Positions 8,489 through 16,322 of a stretch of 22,834 bases of DNA are shown here, piece after piece. Source of the stretch: Kiritimatiellia bacterium. Its GTDB lineage: Bacteria > Verrucomicrobiota > Kiritimatiellia > RFP12 > UBA1067. The stretch covers positions 1-22,834 of the forward strand of contig JAFYQC010000151.1 of NCBI GenBank assembly GCA_017547265.1, written 5' to 3'. A program made the position numbers and the translations under genes. The notes under the pieces were generated by a model. It worked only from the letters and a program-made list of their open reading frames with translations, was not told where the DNA came from and made no database searches. Numbering within the stretch: the first letter of the stretch is position 1; every line of letters starts with the position of its first letter.

Positions 8489-9486
8489 TAATAATACTGA
8501 AGAAAGAGGCCGCCGAGAGCCAGGTAAACGGACTCCTCGCGCTGCTCCAGTCGAAGAACATCCAGCCGCATGTCTCTCGCGGCTCCCTGCAGACGATAGT
8601 TGGCTGCGTCGGCGACGTAAGCCACCTCGACCCTGGGATTCTCGAGGCGCTCGACGGCGTCGAGTCTGTCCAGCGCATCCAGGAGCCGTTCAAGGCGGCG
8701 AACCGCAAGTTTCACCCCGAGGACACCATCATCGACTGCTCCGGCGTAAAAGTCGGCGGCGGGAATTTCTCGGTGATTGCGGGACCGTGCAGTGTTGAAT
8801 CTGAGGATCAGATCGTCGGCATCGCCAAGGCCGTGAAGGCGGCTGGTGCTACGATGCTCCGCGGCGGCGCGTTCAAGCCGCGCACCTCACCGTACGCGTT
8901 CCAGGGACTCGGCAAGGCCGGGCTCGATATGCTCCTCACCGCGAAGCGTGAGACTGGGCTCCCGATCGTCACCGAGCTTATGGATTTCAAGGACATAGAG
9001 CTTTTCAACGACGTCGACGTAATCCAGATCGGCGCGAGGAACATGCAGAACTTCAATCTCCTCAAGGAGGTCGGTTCCTACACGAAGAAGCCCGTCCTTC
9101 TGAAGCGTGGCATGTCCGCGACGCTGCAGGAGCTTCTCATGAGTGCCGAATACGTCATGGCGAGCGGCAACGAGAACGTCATACTCTGCGAACGCGGCAT
9201 TCGCACATTCGAGACGGCGATGCGCAACACGCTCGACCTCACAATCGTCCCGTATCTTAGGCGTCGCACTCACCTGCCGATTGTCATCGACCCGTCTCAC
9301 GCGACAGGTCATGCCTATCTCGTTGAGCCGGCCGCGGTCGCCGCGACTGCCATTGGCGCGGACGGTCTTATCATCGAGGTGCACAACGATCCGCCTCGCG
9401 CGAAGTGCGACGGCGCGCAGAGCCAGACGCCCGAGATGTTCGAGTCGACGATGAAGAAGATTCGCGCCATACGCGGCGTGGTATAA
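8485..9486 (+). CDS. aroF: 3-deoxy-7-phosphoheptulonate synthase (DAHP synthase, type I-beta)
   Basis: This 333-residue enzyme condenses phosphoenolpyruvate and erythrose 4-phosphate, the first step of the shikimate pathway. Residues 1-70 form a ferredoxin-like (ACT-like) regulatory domain as in the Thermotoga maritima enzyme (MIIILKKEA, then [12 protein letters not shown]). The barrel follows with [37 protein letters not shown] and DPSHATGH. The metal ligands fall at Cys102, His272, Glu298 and Asp309, which is the numbering I recall for T. maritima. The start at 8485 overlaps the previous stop (ATGA), with AAAGGA at 8470-8475 upstream. An open frame extends 46 codons further upstream, but it lies inside the previous gene and has no family similarity. 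A biosynthetic enzyme here, inside a glycan-degradation operon, is unexpected. Confidence 0.93.
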   Translation: MIIILKKEAAESQVNGLLALLQSKNIQPHVSRGSLQTIVGCVGDVSHLDPGILEALDGVESVQRIQEPFKAANRKFHPEDTIIDCSGVKVGGGNFSVIAGPCSVESEDQIVGIAKAVKAAGATMLRGGAFKPRTSPYAFQGLGKAGLDMLLTAKRETGLPIVTELMDFKDIELFNDVDVIQIGARNMQNFNLLKEVGSYTKKPVLLKRGMSATLQELLMSAEYVMASGNENVILCERGIRTFETAMRNTLDLTIVPYLRRRTHLPIVIDPSHATGHAYLVEPAAVAATAIGADGLIIEVHNDPPRAKCDGAQSQTPEMFESTMKKIRAIRGVV

Positions 9487-9499
9487 CAAGGAGAGGCCG

Positions 9500-10690
9500 A
9501 TGACCGACTTTGAGTTCTGGTCGCCGACGTATTTCGCGTTCGGCAAGGGCAAGGAAACGTGCACTGGCGAGCTCGTGCGTCGGTTTGGTGGCCACAAGGC
9601 GCTTCTTCACTACGGCGGCGAAAGCGCCGTCAGAAGTGGGCTCATAGGCCGCGTCAAGGAGTCGCTTTCTTCGGCGGGAGTGGAGTTCGTTGAACTTGGC
9701 GGCGTAAAGCCCAACCCGCGCAGTTCGCTCGTTGAAGAAGGCGTGCGGCTTGCACTGGAAAACAAGGTCGACTTCATTCTCGCAGTCGGTGGTGGAAGTG
9801 TGATTGACTCGTCTAAGGCAATCGCGATAGGCGCTGCTAACGGAGGCGAGTGGCGCAAGTTCTATGTCGGGCGCGAGGTCAAGGTGAGACCTGCGATCCC
9901 TGCGGCGCTTCCCGTCGGCGTCGTCCTTACAATCGCCGCTGCCGGAAGCGAGGCGTCGACGAATAGCGTCGTCAACCTCGAGCCCGAAAATCTGAAGCGC
10001 GCTGCTGGCGGCAACATCCTTCGCCCGAAGTTCGCGGTGATGAATCCCGAGCTAACGACGACCTTGCCGTCATTCCAGACGGCCTGCGGGCTTGCCGACA
10101 TGTTTGCGCACATCTGCGAACGATATTTCACGCCGACGAAAGACGTCGAGCTTACCGACGCGCTTTGTGAAGCGCTGATGCGAACGATAGTGTCTGAGGG
10201 CGCGAAGGTCATGGCGAACCCAGAAGACTACCAGGCGCGCGCAAGCATAATGTGGGCGGGGACTCTCGCACATAACGACCTCTGCGGCGTGGGACGCGTG
10301 CAGGACTGGGCGAGCCACGGCATCGAGCATGAGCTTTCCGCGCTCTACGATTGCGCCCACGGCGCTGGTCTTGCCGTTGTCATGCCAGCGTGGATGACAT
10401 ACGTGCACAAGTCGGATACGTCGCGTTTCGCCAGGTTCGCGCGAAATGTATTTGACGTTGGGATTGGCGTGTCTGACGAAGACGCCGCGCTTGAGGGAAT
10501 CGCCGCGTTCCGCGCGTGGCTAAAGTCTCTTGGGCTTCCGCTAACGTTTGCAGAGCTTGGAGCGAAGGAAGAGGACATTCCGATTCTCGTAAAGACGCTC
10601 AACTTGAACGGCAATACCCTCGGTGGCATAATGCCGCTCAACGAAGCCGATGTCGAGGCGATTTACCGCAGCATGGGAGATTCGCAATGA
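9500..10690 (+). CDS. Iron-dependent alcohol dehydrogenase (YqhD/BdhA-like)
   Basis: This 396-residue cytoplasmic oxidoreductase of the iron-containing alcohol dehydrogenase family probably reduces aldehydes to alcohols with NAD(P)H. The dinucleotide-binding domain carries ILAVGGGSVIDSSKAIA (residues 93-109). The helical domain carries the metal ligands Asp200, His204, His273 and His287, in GLADMFAH, ASHGIEHE and DCAHGAG. Their spacing is the same as in E. coli YqhD as I recall it (D194, H198, H267, H281, shifted by six). A strong ribosome binding site AAGGAG (9489-9494) precedes the ATG, in a 13-base gap after the DAHP synthase stop. The stop overlaps the start of the GH9-like gene (ATGA). 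A role in redox balance during sugar fermentation, or in detoxifying aldehydes, is plausible. Cofactor and substrate are inference. Confidence 0.9.
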   Translation: MTDFEFWSPTYFAFGKGKETCTGELVRRFGGHKALLHYGGESAVRSGLIGRVKESLSSAGVEFVELGGVKPNPRSSLVEEGVRLALENKVDFILAVGGGSVIDSSKAIAIGAANGGEWRKFYVGREVKVRPAIPAALPVGVVLTIAAAGSEASTNSVVNLEPENLKRAAGGNILRPKFAVMNPELTTTLPSFQTACGLADMFAHICERYFTPTKDVELTDALCEALMRTIVSEGAKVMANPEDYQARASIMWAGTLAHNDLCGVGRVQDWASHGIEHELSALYDCAHGAGLAVVMPAWMTYVHKSDTSRFARFARNVFDVGIGVSDEDAALEGIAAFRAWLKSLGLPLTFAELGAKEEDIPILVKTLNLNGNTLGGIMPLNEADVEAIYRSMGDSQ

Positions 10691-13107
10691 TGCCGAGAGT
10701 GTTGCTTGCCGTTTTGGCGACTGTGGCCGTCTCGCTTGACGCAAGCGCGGCGGAGTTCAGGATTACGGCGTTTACGCCAGAGTGCCTGCTTGTTCAGGGC
10801 GACTGCTCGGCGGACGAAAACGCCGCGTTCTTTGCAGACCCTCGTTTCGAGGAGTCGAAGCGCGCCGGCGCGGACTGGAAGATAACGCGCATGCGCGTCG
10901 CCTTGCACGAGGATATCGTGAAAAAGGTTCGCGAGCCGTTTGCGGAGAAGCTTAAGGCGATACAGGGCGTCGTTTCGTATTGGCCCGAGGCGAACGGAAT
11001 GAAGCACTATGTGGCGCCAGACGGCGATCACTTCAACCTGACGGCTGGCGAAGTTATACACAACGTCTTCGTGAAGGTCGCGCCGATGAAGAAGGGCGAT
11101 AGCGTAGACCTTGGCGTGGCGGGCAAGTTCACTTACGACCCAGGCGTGCCGTCGCCTGTCTTCAAGGTAAACCAGGTGGGCTACGCGCCGAACTCGCGCA
11201 AATACGCGTATATAGGCGCGTGGCTTGGAACGGCGGGGCCAATGCCTCTCGCGTCGTTTGCCGAAAAGCCGTTTGTCGTATTTGATGCAAAGAGCGGCAC
11301 GAAGGTCTTCGAGGGAAAACTCGCACCGCGTGTAGCAGATCCAGTAAGCAAGGACGGTGCGCCTTTCACAGGCGAGGAGACGCTTGAGGCGAATTTGACG
11401 CCGCTTGAAAAGGAAGGCCGCTACTATCTTTCTGTAGACGGGATCGGTCGCTCGATGGATTTCTCGGTGTCGCGCGACGCGATTGCCGAGGCGTGGGGGC
11501 ATCACATGCTTGGGCTTTTCAACAAGCGATGCGGAATCGAGAAGAAGCCGCCTTACACGCAGTGGACTTGCCCCGCTTGCCATCTTGACGTGATTCGCGG
11601 CGTGCAGCCGCCAGACGAGTGGCAGTACGACAAGTACGTCGTTCCCGCGGACGGTCGGCTAATCCTCGGCAAGGACGGCAAGCCGTTCAAGTTCAAGCAC
11701 TTCAACGTGATTACTTCAAGCCGCGAGATGTGCGCGACAAACGAGCATCTTTCGCTCCCTGGTGGCTACCATGATGCGGCCGACTACGACCGCCGCCCGA
11801 TGCATCTGCAGATTCCGCGTTCGCTTGCGCTTGACTATCTGCTGAAGCCTGGCAATTTCACCGACGGGCAGCTATGCATCCCCGAATCTGGCAACGGAAT
11901 TCCGGACATTCTCGACGAGGCGATGTGGGGCATAAAGCATCTTCTTGCCGCGCAGCAAAAGGACGGTGGCGTCGGCACGTGGATCGAGACAACTGGGCAT
12001 CCAGGCGGCGAGCATGCCGCGCCCCAGCACGAGGGGCTTCAATACTACCTTTCGATTCCGACGCACAATTCGTGCTACGACTTCGCAGGAACTGTCGCGC
12101 TCGTCGCGCGCGCTTTCAAGGCGGCGGGGCAGAAGAAGACGGCAGACATGCTTCTTGATCGGGCGATACAGGCGTGGAAATGGGCCGAGACGCACGGTCC
12201 TGTCGTGCAGCAGATGAAAGGGTGCACAACCACCAAGTGGAAAACTGGTCCGTGGGTCGATCTCGTCTACCGCGAGCCGGAGAACTGGTCGCCGCGCTAC
12301 ATGCTGACTGCGGCGCTGAACCTCTCCGCGCTTACCGGCGACATGCACTATTTCAATTCGGTTTCAAAGCGCAAGGACGATCTCCAGAAGGAGATCAACA
12401 AGTCGAGCTGGGGCTGGAGCGCGTACTCGTTCCTCGAGTTTGCCTTGAAGGACCAGCGCGTCCCCGACGAACTCGAGCAGATCAAGAAGGACTGGATTCG
12501 TCGCCGCGTCAATACTGCGAACGAGTATCTCAACGAGCTCGAGAATGCCTATCCATACCGCACCCCATGGTTCTTTGCGAAGCACGGATTTGTCAACACG
12601 ATGAGCTGGGGTAACAGCCATCCGCTTCGTCGCGCCGAGAGCTTTGTCGCGGCTCACGCGCTTACAGGCGATGCGAAGTATCTTGAAGGCGTCTATCTCG
12701 CAAACGACTTCCACAACGGGTGCAATCCTCGTGGCGAGTCGCTGACGAGCGGAATGGGCGTCATCTATCCTGCGCGGGTTCTCGATCTCCAGAGCATGGA
12801 TGACGAGATAGCCGAATATGTCGGCGGCATAACGCCCTACAGGTGGACGTATGGTGTCGCGCAGGATGCGAAGAAGTACGTCTACGGCAACGACGTCGTG
12901 AAGCATTGGCCGATCTGGCGTCGGTTTGCGAATGTCGAGAGCTATTCCGTCGCAGCGAGCGAATACACCGTTTGGGAGACGATACTCCCGCCCGCGGCCG
13001 TTCTTGGCTATATGCTCGACGGCCCGCGCAAAGTCCCAGAATCCGTCTATTCGCGCAAGCCCGCCGGAAAGATATCCGACCTTCCCGGCTACTGGGTTAA
13101 ACCGTGA
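10687..13107 (+). CDS. Secreted GH9-like glycoside hydrolase (endoglucanase-type)
   Basis: This 806-residue protein begins with a Sec signal peptide (MPRVLLAVLATVAVSLDASA, residues 2-21). A family-specific segment of about 135 residues follows, then an immunoglobulin-like CelD_N domain (KVNQVGYAPNSRKYAYIG, about 160-177) and an (alpha/alpha)6 GH9 domain. The GH9 aspartates are in GGYHDAADYDRR (Asp363 and Asp366; the usual motif is DAGD), followed by SGNGIPDILDEAMWGIKHLL. Near the C-terminus, NPRGESLTSGMG replaces the usual NPxxxSYVTG, and SEYTVWETIL (Glu759) occupies the place of the catalytic NEVA-type glutamate. The overall fold is GH9, but the C-terminal motifs are divergent. The substrate may be a beta-glucan or glucomannan. 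The start overlaps the dehydrogenase stop, with GGGAG at 10675-10679. Confidence 0.8.
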   Translation: MMPRVLLAVLATVAVSLDASAAEFRITAFTPECLLVQGDCSADENAAFFADPRFEESKRAGADWKITRMRVALHEDIVKKVREPFAEKLKAIQGVVSYWPEANGMKHYVAPDGDHFNLTAGEVIHNVFVKVAPMKKGDSVDLGVAGKFTYDPGVPSPVFKVNQVGYAPNSRKYAYIGAWLGTAGPMPLASFAEKPFVVFDAKSGTKVFEGKLAPRVADPVSKDGAPFTGEETLEANLTPLEKEGRYYLSVDGIGRSMDFSVSRDAIAEAWGHHMLGLFNKRCGIEKKPPYTQWTCPACHLDVIRGVQPPDEWQYDKYVVPADGRLILGKDGKPFKFKHFNVITSSREMCATNEHLSLPGGYHDAADYDRRPMHLQIPRSLALDYLLKPGNFTDGQLCIPESGNGIPDILDEAMWGIKHLLAAQQKDGGVGTWIETTGHPGGEHAAPQHEGLQYYLSIPTHNSCYDFAGTVALVARAFKAAGQKKTADMLLDRAIQAWKWAETHGPVVQQMKGCTTTKWKTGPWVDLVYREPENWSPRYMLTAALNLSALTGDMHYFNSVSKRKDDLQKEINKSSWGWSAYSFLEFALKDQRVPDELEQIKKDWIRRRVNTANEYLNELENAYPYRTPWFFAKHGFVNTMSWGNSHPLRRAESFVAAHALTGDAKYLEGVYLANDFHNGCNPRGESLTSGMGVIYPARVLDLQSMDDEIAEYVGGITPYRWTYGVAQDAKKYVYGNDVVKHWPIWRRFANVESYSVAASEYTVWETILPPAAVLGYMLDGPRKVPESVYSRKPAGKISDLPGYWVKP

Positions 13108-13110
13108 AGT

Positions 13111-13130
13111 CGCGCAAACGCGCGTCAGTT
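13111..13130 (+). terminator. Weak hairpin at the end of the glycan operon
   Basis: CGCGC (13111-13115) and GCGCG (13120-13124) can pair around an AAAC loop just after the GH9-like stop, followed by TCAGTTT. It is positioned as an operon terminator, but the stem is short and the T-run poor. Confidence 0.25.
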
Positions 13131-13139
13131 TGGTATAAT
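13131..13139 (+). promoter_or_regulatory. cysS extended -10 promoter
   Basis: TGGTATAAT at 13131-13139 is a perfect extended -10. No good -35 is seen at 16-18 bp spacing. Only 7 bases separate the hexamer from the ATG at 13147, so the transcript should start within about two bases of the start codon (leaderless). AAGG at 13142-13145 is too close to the ATG to act as a normal ribosome binding site. Confidence 0.75.
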
Positions 13140-13146
13140 ATAAGGC

Positions 13147-14562
13147 ATGATGAATGTCTATAACTCGCTGACGCGCAGGGTCGAGGAGCTCAAGCCCCTT
13201 GAAGGTAACGAAATCCGCCTCTACACCTGCGGTCCCACCGTCTACAATTTCGCGCATATCGGTAACTTCCGCGCCTACGCGTTCGAGGACATCCTCCGCC
13301 GCGTAGTCCAGTTCAACGGCATGAAGATCCGCCAGGTGATGAACCTCACCGACGTCGACGACAAGACGATCCGCGGCGCAAATGCCGCGGGCATCGCGCT
13401 TACGGAATACACGAAGACGTACAAGGACGCGTTTTTCGCAGACTTGAAGAAGCTCAACATTCAGCCGGCCGAGGTCTATCCCGCTGCGACGGACCACATT
13501 CCCGAGATGATCGCGCTCGTCCAGAAGCTGATGGAGAAGGGCGTCGCCTACCAGAGCGATGACGGTTCGGTATACTTCAAGGTTCGCGAGTTCCCTGGTT
13601 ACGGCAAGCTCGCTCACATCGACTTTGACAACCAGCGCACCGGGCTTCGTTGCGCGGCGGACGAATACGACAAGGAGAACGTCGGTGACTTCGCGCTCTG
13701 GAAGGCGTGGGAGGAATCGGATGGCCCTGTTGGCTGGGATTCTCCGTGGGGACGCGGCCGCCCTGGCTGGCACATCGAGTGCTCCGCGATGTCGATGAAG
13801 TATCTCGGCGAGACTTTCGACCTTCATACGGGCGGCATAGACAACCTCTTTCCACACCACGAAAACGAGATCGCCCAGGCCGAAGCCGCGACTGGCAAGG
13901 AGTTCGTCAGGACTTGGATGCATTGCGCGCACCTGCGCGTGAACGGCGAGAAGATGTCGAAGAGCGCAGGCAACTTCTTCACGCTCCGCGACCTGCTCGA
14001 AAAGGGATACACTGGGCGCGAGATCCGCTACGTTCTCATCAACGCGCACTACCGCACTGGACTCAACTTCGCATTCACCGCTCTCGAGGACGCGAGAAAG
14101 GCGCTCGACAAGATCGATCGCTGCGTAGAGGGGATTTCGGGTAGCCGTGTAGAACATGTAGAATCTGCAGGGCAGATTGTGGTGCCAGAGTGGGCTGAGA
14201 AGTGCCTCGCAGAATTCACTGAAGCAGTGAACGACGACTTGAATTTGCCGCGTGCGTTTGCCGCAGTCTTCGACCTCGTGCGCCAGACGAACGGTGCGGC
14301 GGCTACGATGACCAAGGAGGAGGCGGGTGCCGTTTTCGGGGTGTTCAAGCGCATGGACGAGGTGCTTGGCGTCATCTTCTTCGAAAACGAGAAGAAGGAG
14401 GTTGAGATTCCTGCCGAAGTTAAGGCGCTTCTCGGTGCTCGCGCTGAAGCCAGGAAGGCGAAGAACTGGGCTGAGTCCGACCGACTCCGCGACGAAATCG
14501 CTGCGCTCGGTTGGACTGTAAAAGACTCCCGTGATGGACAGAGTTTGGAGAAGAAGGTTTAG
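13147..14562 (+). CDS. cysS: Cysteinyl-tRNA synthetase
   Basis: This 471-residue class I aminoacyl-tRNA synthetase charges tRNA-Cys. The catalytic HIGH motif appears as HIGN (residues 37-40, in [10 protein letters not shown]), and the KMSKS loop is exact (269-273, followed by [11 protein letters not shown]). The zinc site is complete: Cys28 in TCGPTVY, Cys212 in WHIECSAMS, His237 and Glu241 in [10 protein letters not shown]. The C-terminal helical DALR-type domain (from about 350) and the anticodon-binding tail ([19 protein letters not shown]) are present, so the protein is full length. An adjacent second ATG at 13150 is equally possible as start. It has its own promoter, and dxr follows after a 58-base gap filled by heptad repeats, so the two may be cotranscribed. 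Confidence 0.96.
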   Translation: MMNVYNSLTRRVEELKPLEGNEIRLYTCGPTVYNFAHIGNFRAYAFEDILRRVVQFNGMKIRQVMNLTDVDDKTIRGANAAGIALTEYTKTYKDAFFADLKKLNIQPAEVYPAATDHIPEMIALVQKLMEKGVAYQSDDGSVYFKVREFPGYGKLAHIDFDNQRTGLRCAADEYDKENVGDFALWKAWEESDGPVGWDSPWGRGRPGWHIECSAMSMKYLGETFDLHTGGIDNLFPHHENEIAQAEAATGKEFVRTWMHCAHLRVNGEKMSKSAGNFFTLRDLLEKGYTGREIRYVLINAHYRTGLNFAFTALEDARKALDKIDRCVEGISGSRVEHVESAGQIVVPEWAEKCLAEFTEAVNDDLNLPRAFAAVFDLVRQTNGAAATMTKEEAGAVFGVFKRMDEVLGVIFFENEKKEVEIPAEVKALLGARAEARKAKNWAESDRLRDEIAALGWTVKDSRDGQSLEKKV

Positions 14563-14618
14563 GGGTCAGGAGTTAGGGGTCAGGAGTCAGTGCGCAGGAG
14601 TCAGGGGTCGGGAGTCAG
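14563..14618 (+). repeat. Eight-copy heptad tandem repeat between cysS and dxr
   Basis: Eight consecutive 7-base units fill the gap directly after the cysS stop: GGGTCAG, GAGTTAG, GGGTCAG, GAGTCAG, TGCGCAG, GAGTCAG, GGGTCGG, GAGTCAG. A ninth degenerate unit (AAGTGGG, 14619-14625) runs into the dxr start. The consensus is G(A/G)GTCAG. Junctions create repeated AGGAG/GGGAG strings that resemble ribosome binding sites. The last one (GGGAG, 14610-14614) is correctly spaced for dxr. Confidence 0.9.
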
Positions 14619-14620
14619 AA

Positions 14621-15691
14621 GTGGGGAAAAAGATCATTATTCTCGGGGCGACGGGGTCGATCGGCAGAAATGCGATTGACGTCGCCCTGTCTCATCCTGA
14701 CGAATTCAAGGTTGTCGCGCTTGCGGTACGCAATTCTCGCGAGCAATGCGAGGCGCTTGCCCGCCAGCTTGGCGCAAAGTCGTATTGCGGCGAAGACGCC
14801 GCGGTTCGTGCAGTCGAGGAGAATGACGCAGACATCTGTCTCGTCGCGACCGTAGGAATGTCTGGTTTAAAGCCGACGATGGCCGCTATCGAGAAGGGGA
14901 TGGACATCGCGCTTGCCACGAAGGAAGTCATGGTGATGGCGGGCGAGTTCGTCACGCGCCGTGCGAGGGAAAAGGGCGTGCGGTTTCTTCCCGTGGACAG
15001 CGAGCATTCGGCGATTTTCCAGTGTCTGCAGGGGTCGCCTCGTGAATCCGTCGAGCGGCTTATTTTGACGGCGAGTGGCGGGCCGTTTCTCGACGAGCCC
15101 GCCGATCTTTCTTCCGTTACTGTTGAACAGGCGCTCAACCATCCGCGTTGGAAGATGGGACCAAAGGTCACGATCGACAGCTCCACGATGATGAACAAGG
15201 GCTTCGAAATTCTTGAGGCGCGCTGGCTGTTCGACGTGCCTGTCGAGAAGATAGACGTCGTAGTGCATCCAGAGTCAATCGTCCATTCTCTCGTCACGTT
15301 TTCCGACGGAGCGACGCTTGCACAGCTTTCGCCGCCCGATATGCGTGTCGCGATACAGTACGCGCTCACTTGGCCCGGTCGCCTTGCGTCAAAGCGCGAA
15401 CAGCTTGACCTCGCGGCGCTCGGCTCTCTTACCTTTCGAGCACCGGATCCCGTGCGCTTCCCGTGTCTGCGACTTGTGAAAGAGGCGTGCATGCGCGGCG
15501 GATGCGCCACGGCTGTTCTCGCCGCGGCAGACGAGCTTGCGGTGCAGGCGTTCCTTGACGGAAAGATAAAGTACACAGACATCGCGGCAACGGTCGCCGA
15601 CTGCCTTAAACACGCGCCTGAAATCCCATGTGACTCCCTCGATTCAGTCTGGGAGGCGACGGAGTGGGTGTCGAAGCGTCTGAGGGCTTAA
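14621..15691 (+). CDS. dxr: 1-deoxy-D-xylulose 5-phosphate reductoisomerase
   Basis: This NADPH-dependent enzyme converts DXP to 2-C-methyl-erythritol 4-phosphate, the committed step of the MEP isoprenoid pathway. The N-terminal Rossmann motif is GATGSIG (9-15). The catalytic domain has the metal ligands Asp126 and Glu128 in PVDSEHSAIFQ, then ASGGPF, HPRWKMGPKVTIDSSTMMNKG, and the third metal Glu in ILEARWLF. I chose the GTG at 14621, 6 bases after GGGAG, which places KKIIILGATGSIG at the N-terminus. The longer frame from 14531 would translate cysS sequence and the repeats. At 356 residues it is shorter than the roughly 380-400 usual. The shortfall lies before the NKE-type motif, which reads ATKEVMVMAG at about 99-108 instead of near 125. 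The stop lies 10 bases from the convergent response-regulator stop. Confidence 0.92.
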   Translation: MGKKIIILGATGSIGRNAIDVALSHPDEFKVVALAVRNSREQCEALARQLGAKSYCGEDAAVRAVEENDADICLVATVGMSGLKPTMAAIEKGMDIALATKEVMVMAGEFVTRRAREKGVRFLPVDSEHSAIFQCLQGSPRESVERLILTASGGPFLDEPADLSSVTVEQALNHPRWKMGPKVTIDSSTMMNKGFEILEARWLFDVPVEKIDVVVHPESIVHSLVTFSDGATLAQLSPPDMRVAIQYALTWPGRLASKREQLDLAALGSLTFRAPDPVRFPCLRLVKEACMRGGCATAVLAAADELAVQAFLDGKIKYTDIAATVADCLKHAPEIPCDSLDSVWEATEWVSKRLRA

Positions 15692-15701
15692 GGGTCTCGC
15701 G

Positions 15702-16322
15702 TCAGATCTTGAGAAGCTGTTTGCGAAGGGCTGCGGCTACGGCCTCGACGCGGTTTGAGACGCCGAGCTTTTCAAAGATGATCGTCGTGTGATCCCTGAC
15801 TACGGTTGGGCTGATGCCGAGGGCGTTTGCGATTTCGGTATTGGACTTGCCTGCTACGATTCCCTTGAGGATGTCTTCCTGACGCGGCGAAAGGGGTTCT
15901 GCCGGAGGGTCGCATTTGAACTGGCGGTCGATGGCTGGCGATACGAACTTGCCTCCGCTCGCGACAGTCCGGATGGCCGTGATAAGTTCGTCGTTCGCGT
16001 CGCTCTTGAAAACCGCGCCGCCAGCTCCGCTGTCGATGGCGGCCGCGATGCCGTCGGTGGTCGTGTATGTAGTGAGGATGACTACGTTGGTTTTGGGCAG
16101 TTGTTCGCGTATCTTCTTCGTTGCCTCGGTTCCATCCATGACGGGCATCATCAAGTCCATGATGACGACGTCCGGTTTGAGTCGCAGTGCTTCCTCCACC
16201 GCCTCTTTGCCGTTTTTCGCCTGGCCGACGACATGCATGTCTTGCTGCATGTCGAGAAGCGCCGAGAGCCCCATGCGGACTACCGTGTGGTCGTCAGCGA
16301 CAAGTATTCTAAGCTTTTCCAC
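15702..16322 (-). CDS. NarL/FixJ-family response regulator
   Basis: This 206-residue DNA-binding regulator is the likely partner of the kinase encoded just upstream. The receiver domain (1-120) has the acidic pair Asp10/Asp11, phospho-acceptor Asp56 in VIMDLMMPVMDG, and Lys106. The LuxR-type helix-turn-helix begins at LSPRQEDIL (about 144), with NTEIANALGISPTVVRDH and FEKLGVSNRVEAV. The start codon is GTG (complement of 16320-16322), preceded at 6 bases by GAGG (complement of 16329-16332). The reading frame overlaps the kinase gene by 14 bases, so the two are cotranscribed and probably translationally coupled. Its targets are not evident; the divergent hydrolase promoter is 0.1 kb beyond the kinase start. 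Confidence 0.93.
   Translation of the reverse strand: MEKLRILVADDHTVVRMGLSALLDMQQDMHVVGQAKNGKEAVEEALRLKPDVVIMDLMMPVMDGTEATKKIREQLPKTNVVILTTYTTTDGIAAAIDSGAGGAVFKSDANDELITAIRTVASGGKFVSPAIDRQFKCDPPAEPLSPRQEDILKGIVAGKSNTEIANALGISPTVVRDHTTIIFEKLGVSNRVEAVAAALRKQLLKI

Noticed and set aside
10516..10686. Upstream extension of the GH9-like frame
   Set aside because: Overlaps the dehydrogenase gene; the signal peptide begins at 10687.
12364..14157. 597-codon minus-strand frame spanning the GH9-like gene and cysS
   Set aside because: It crosses two confidently identified genes and their promoter, and its product shows no domain.
14531..14620. Longer dxr start overlapping cysS
   Set aside because: Would translate the cysS end and the heptad repeats into a non-homologous N-terminus; GTG 14621 has a correctly spaced GGGAG and begins at the Rossmann motif.
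14563..14625. Heptad array considered as a CRISPR-like repeat
   Set aside because: Units are contiguous 7-mers with no spacers and no cas genes nearby.
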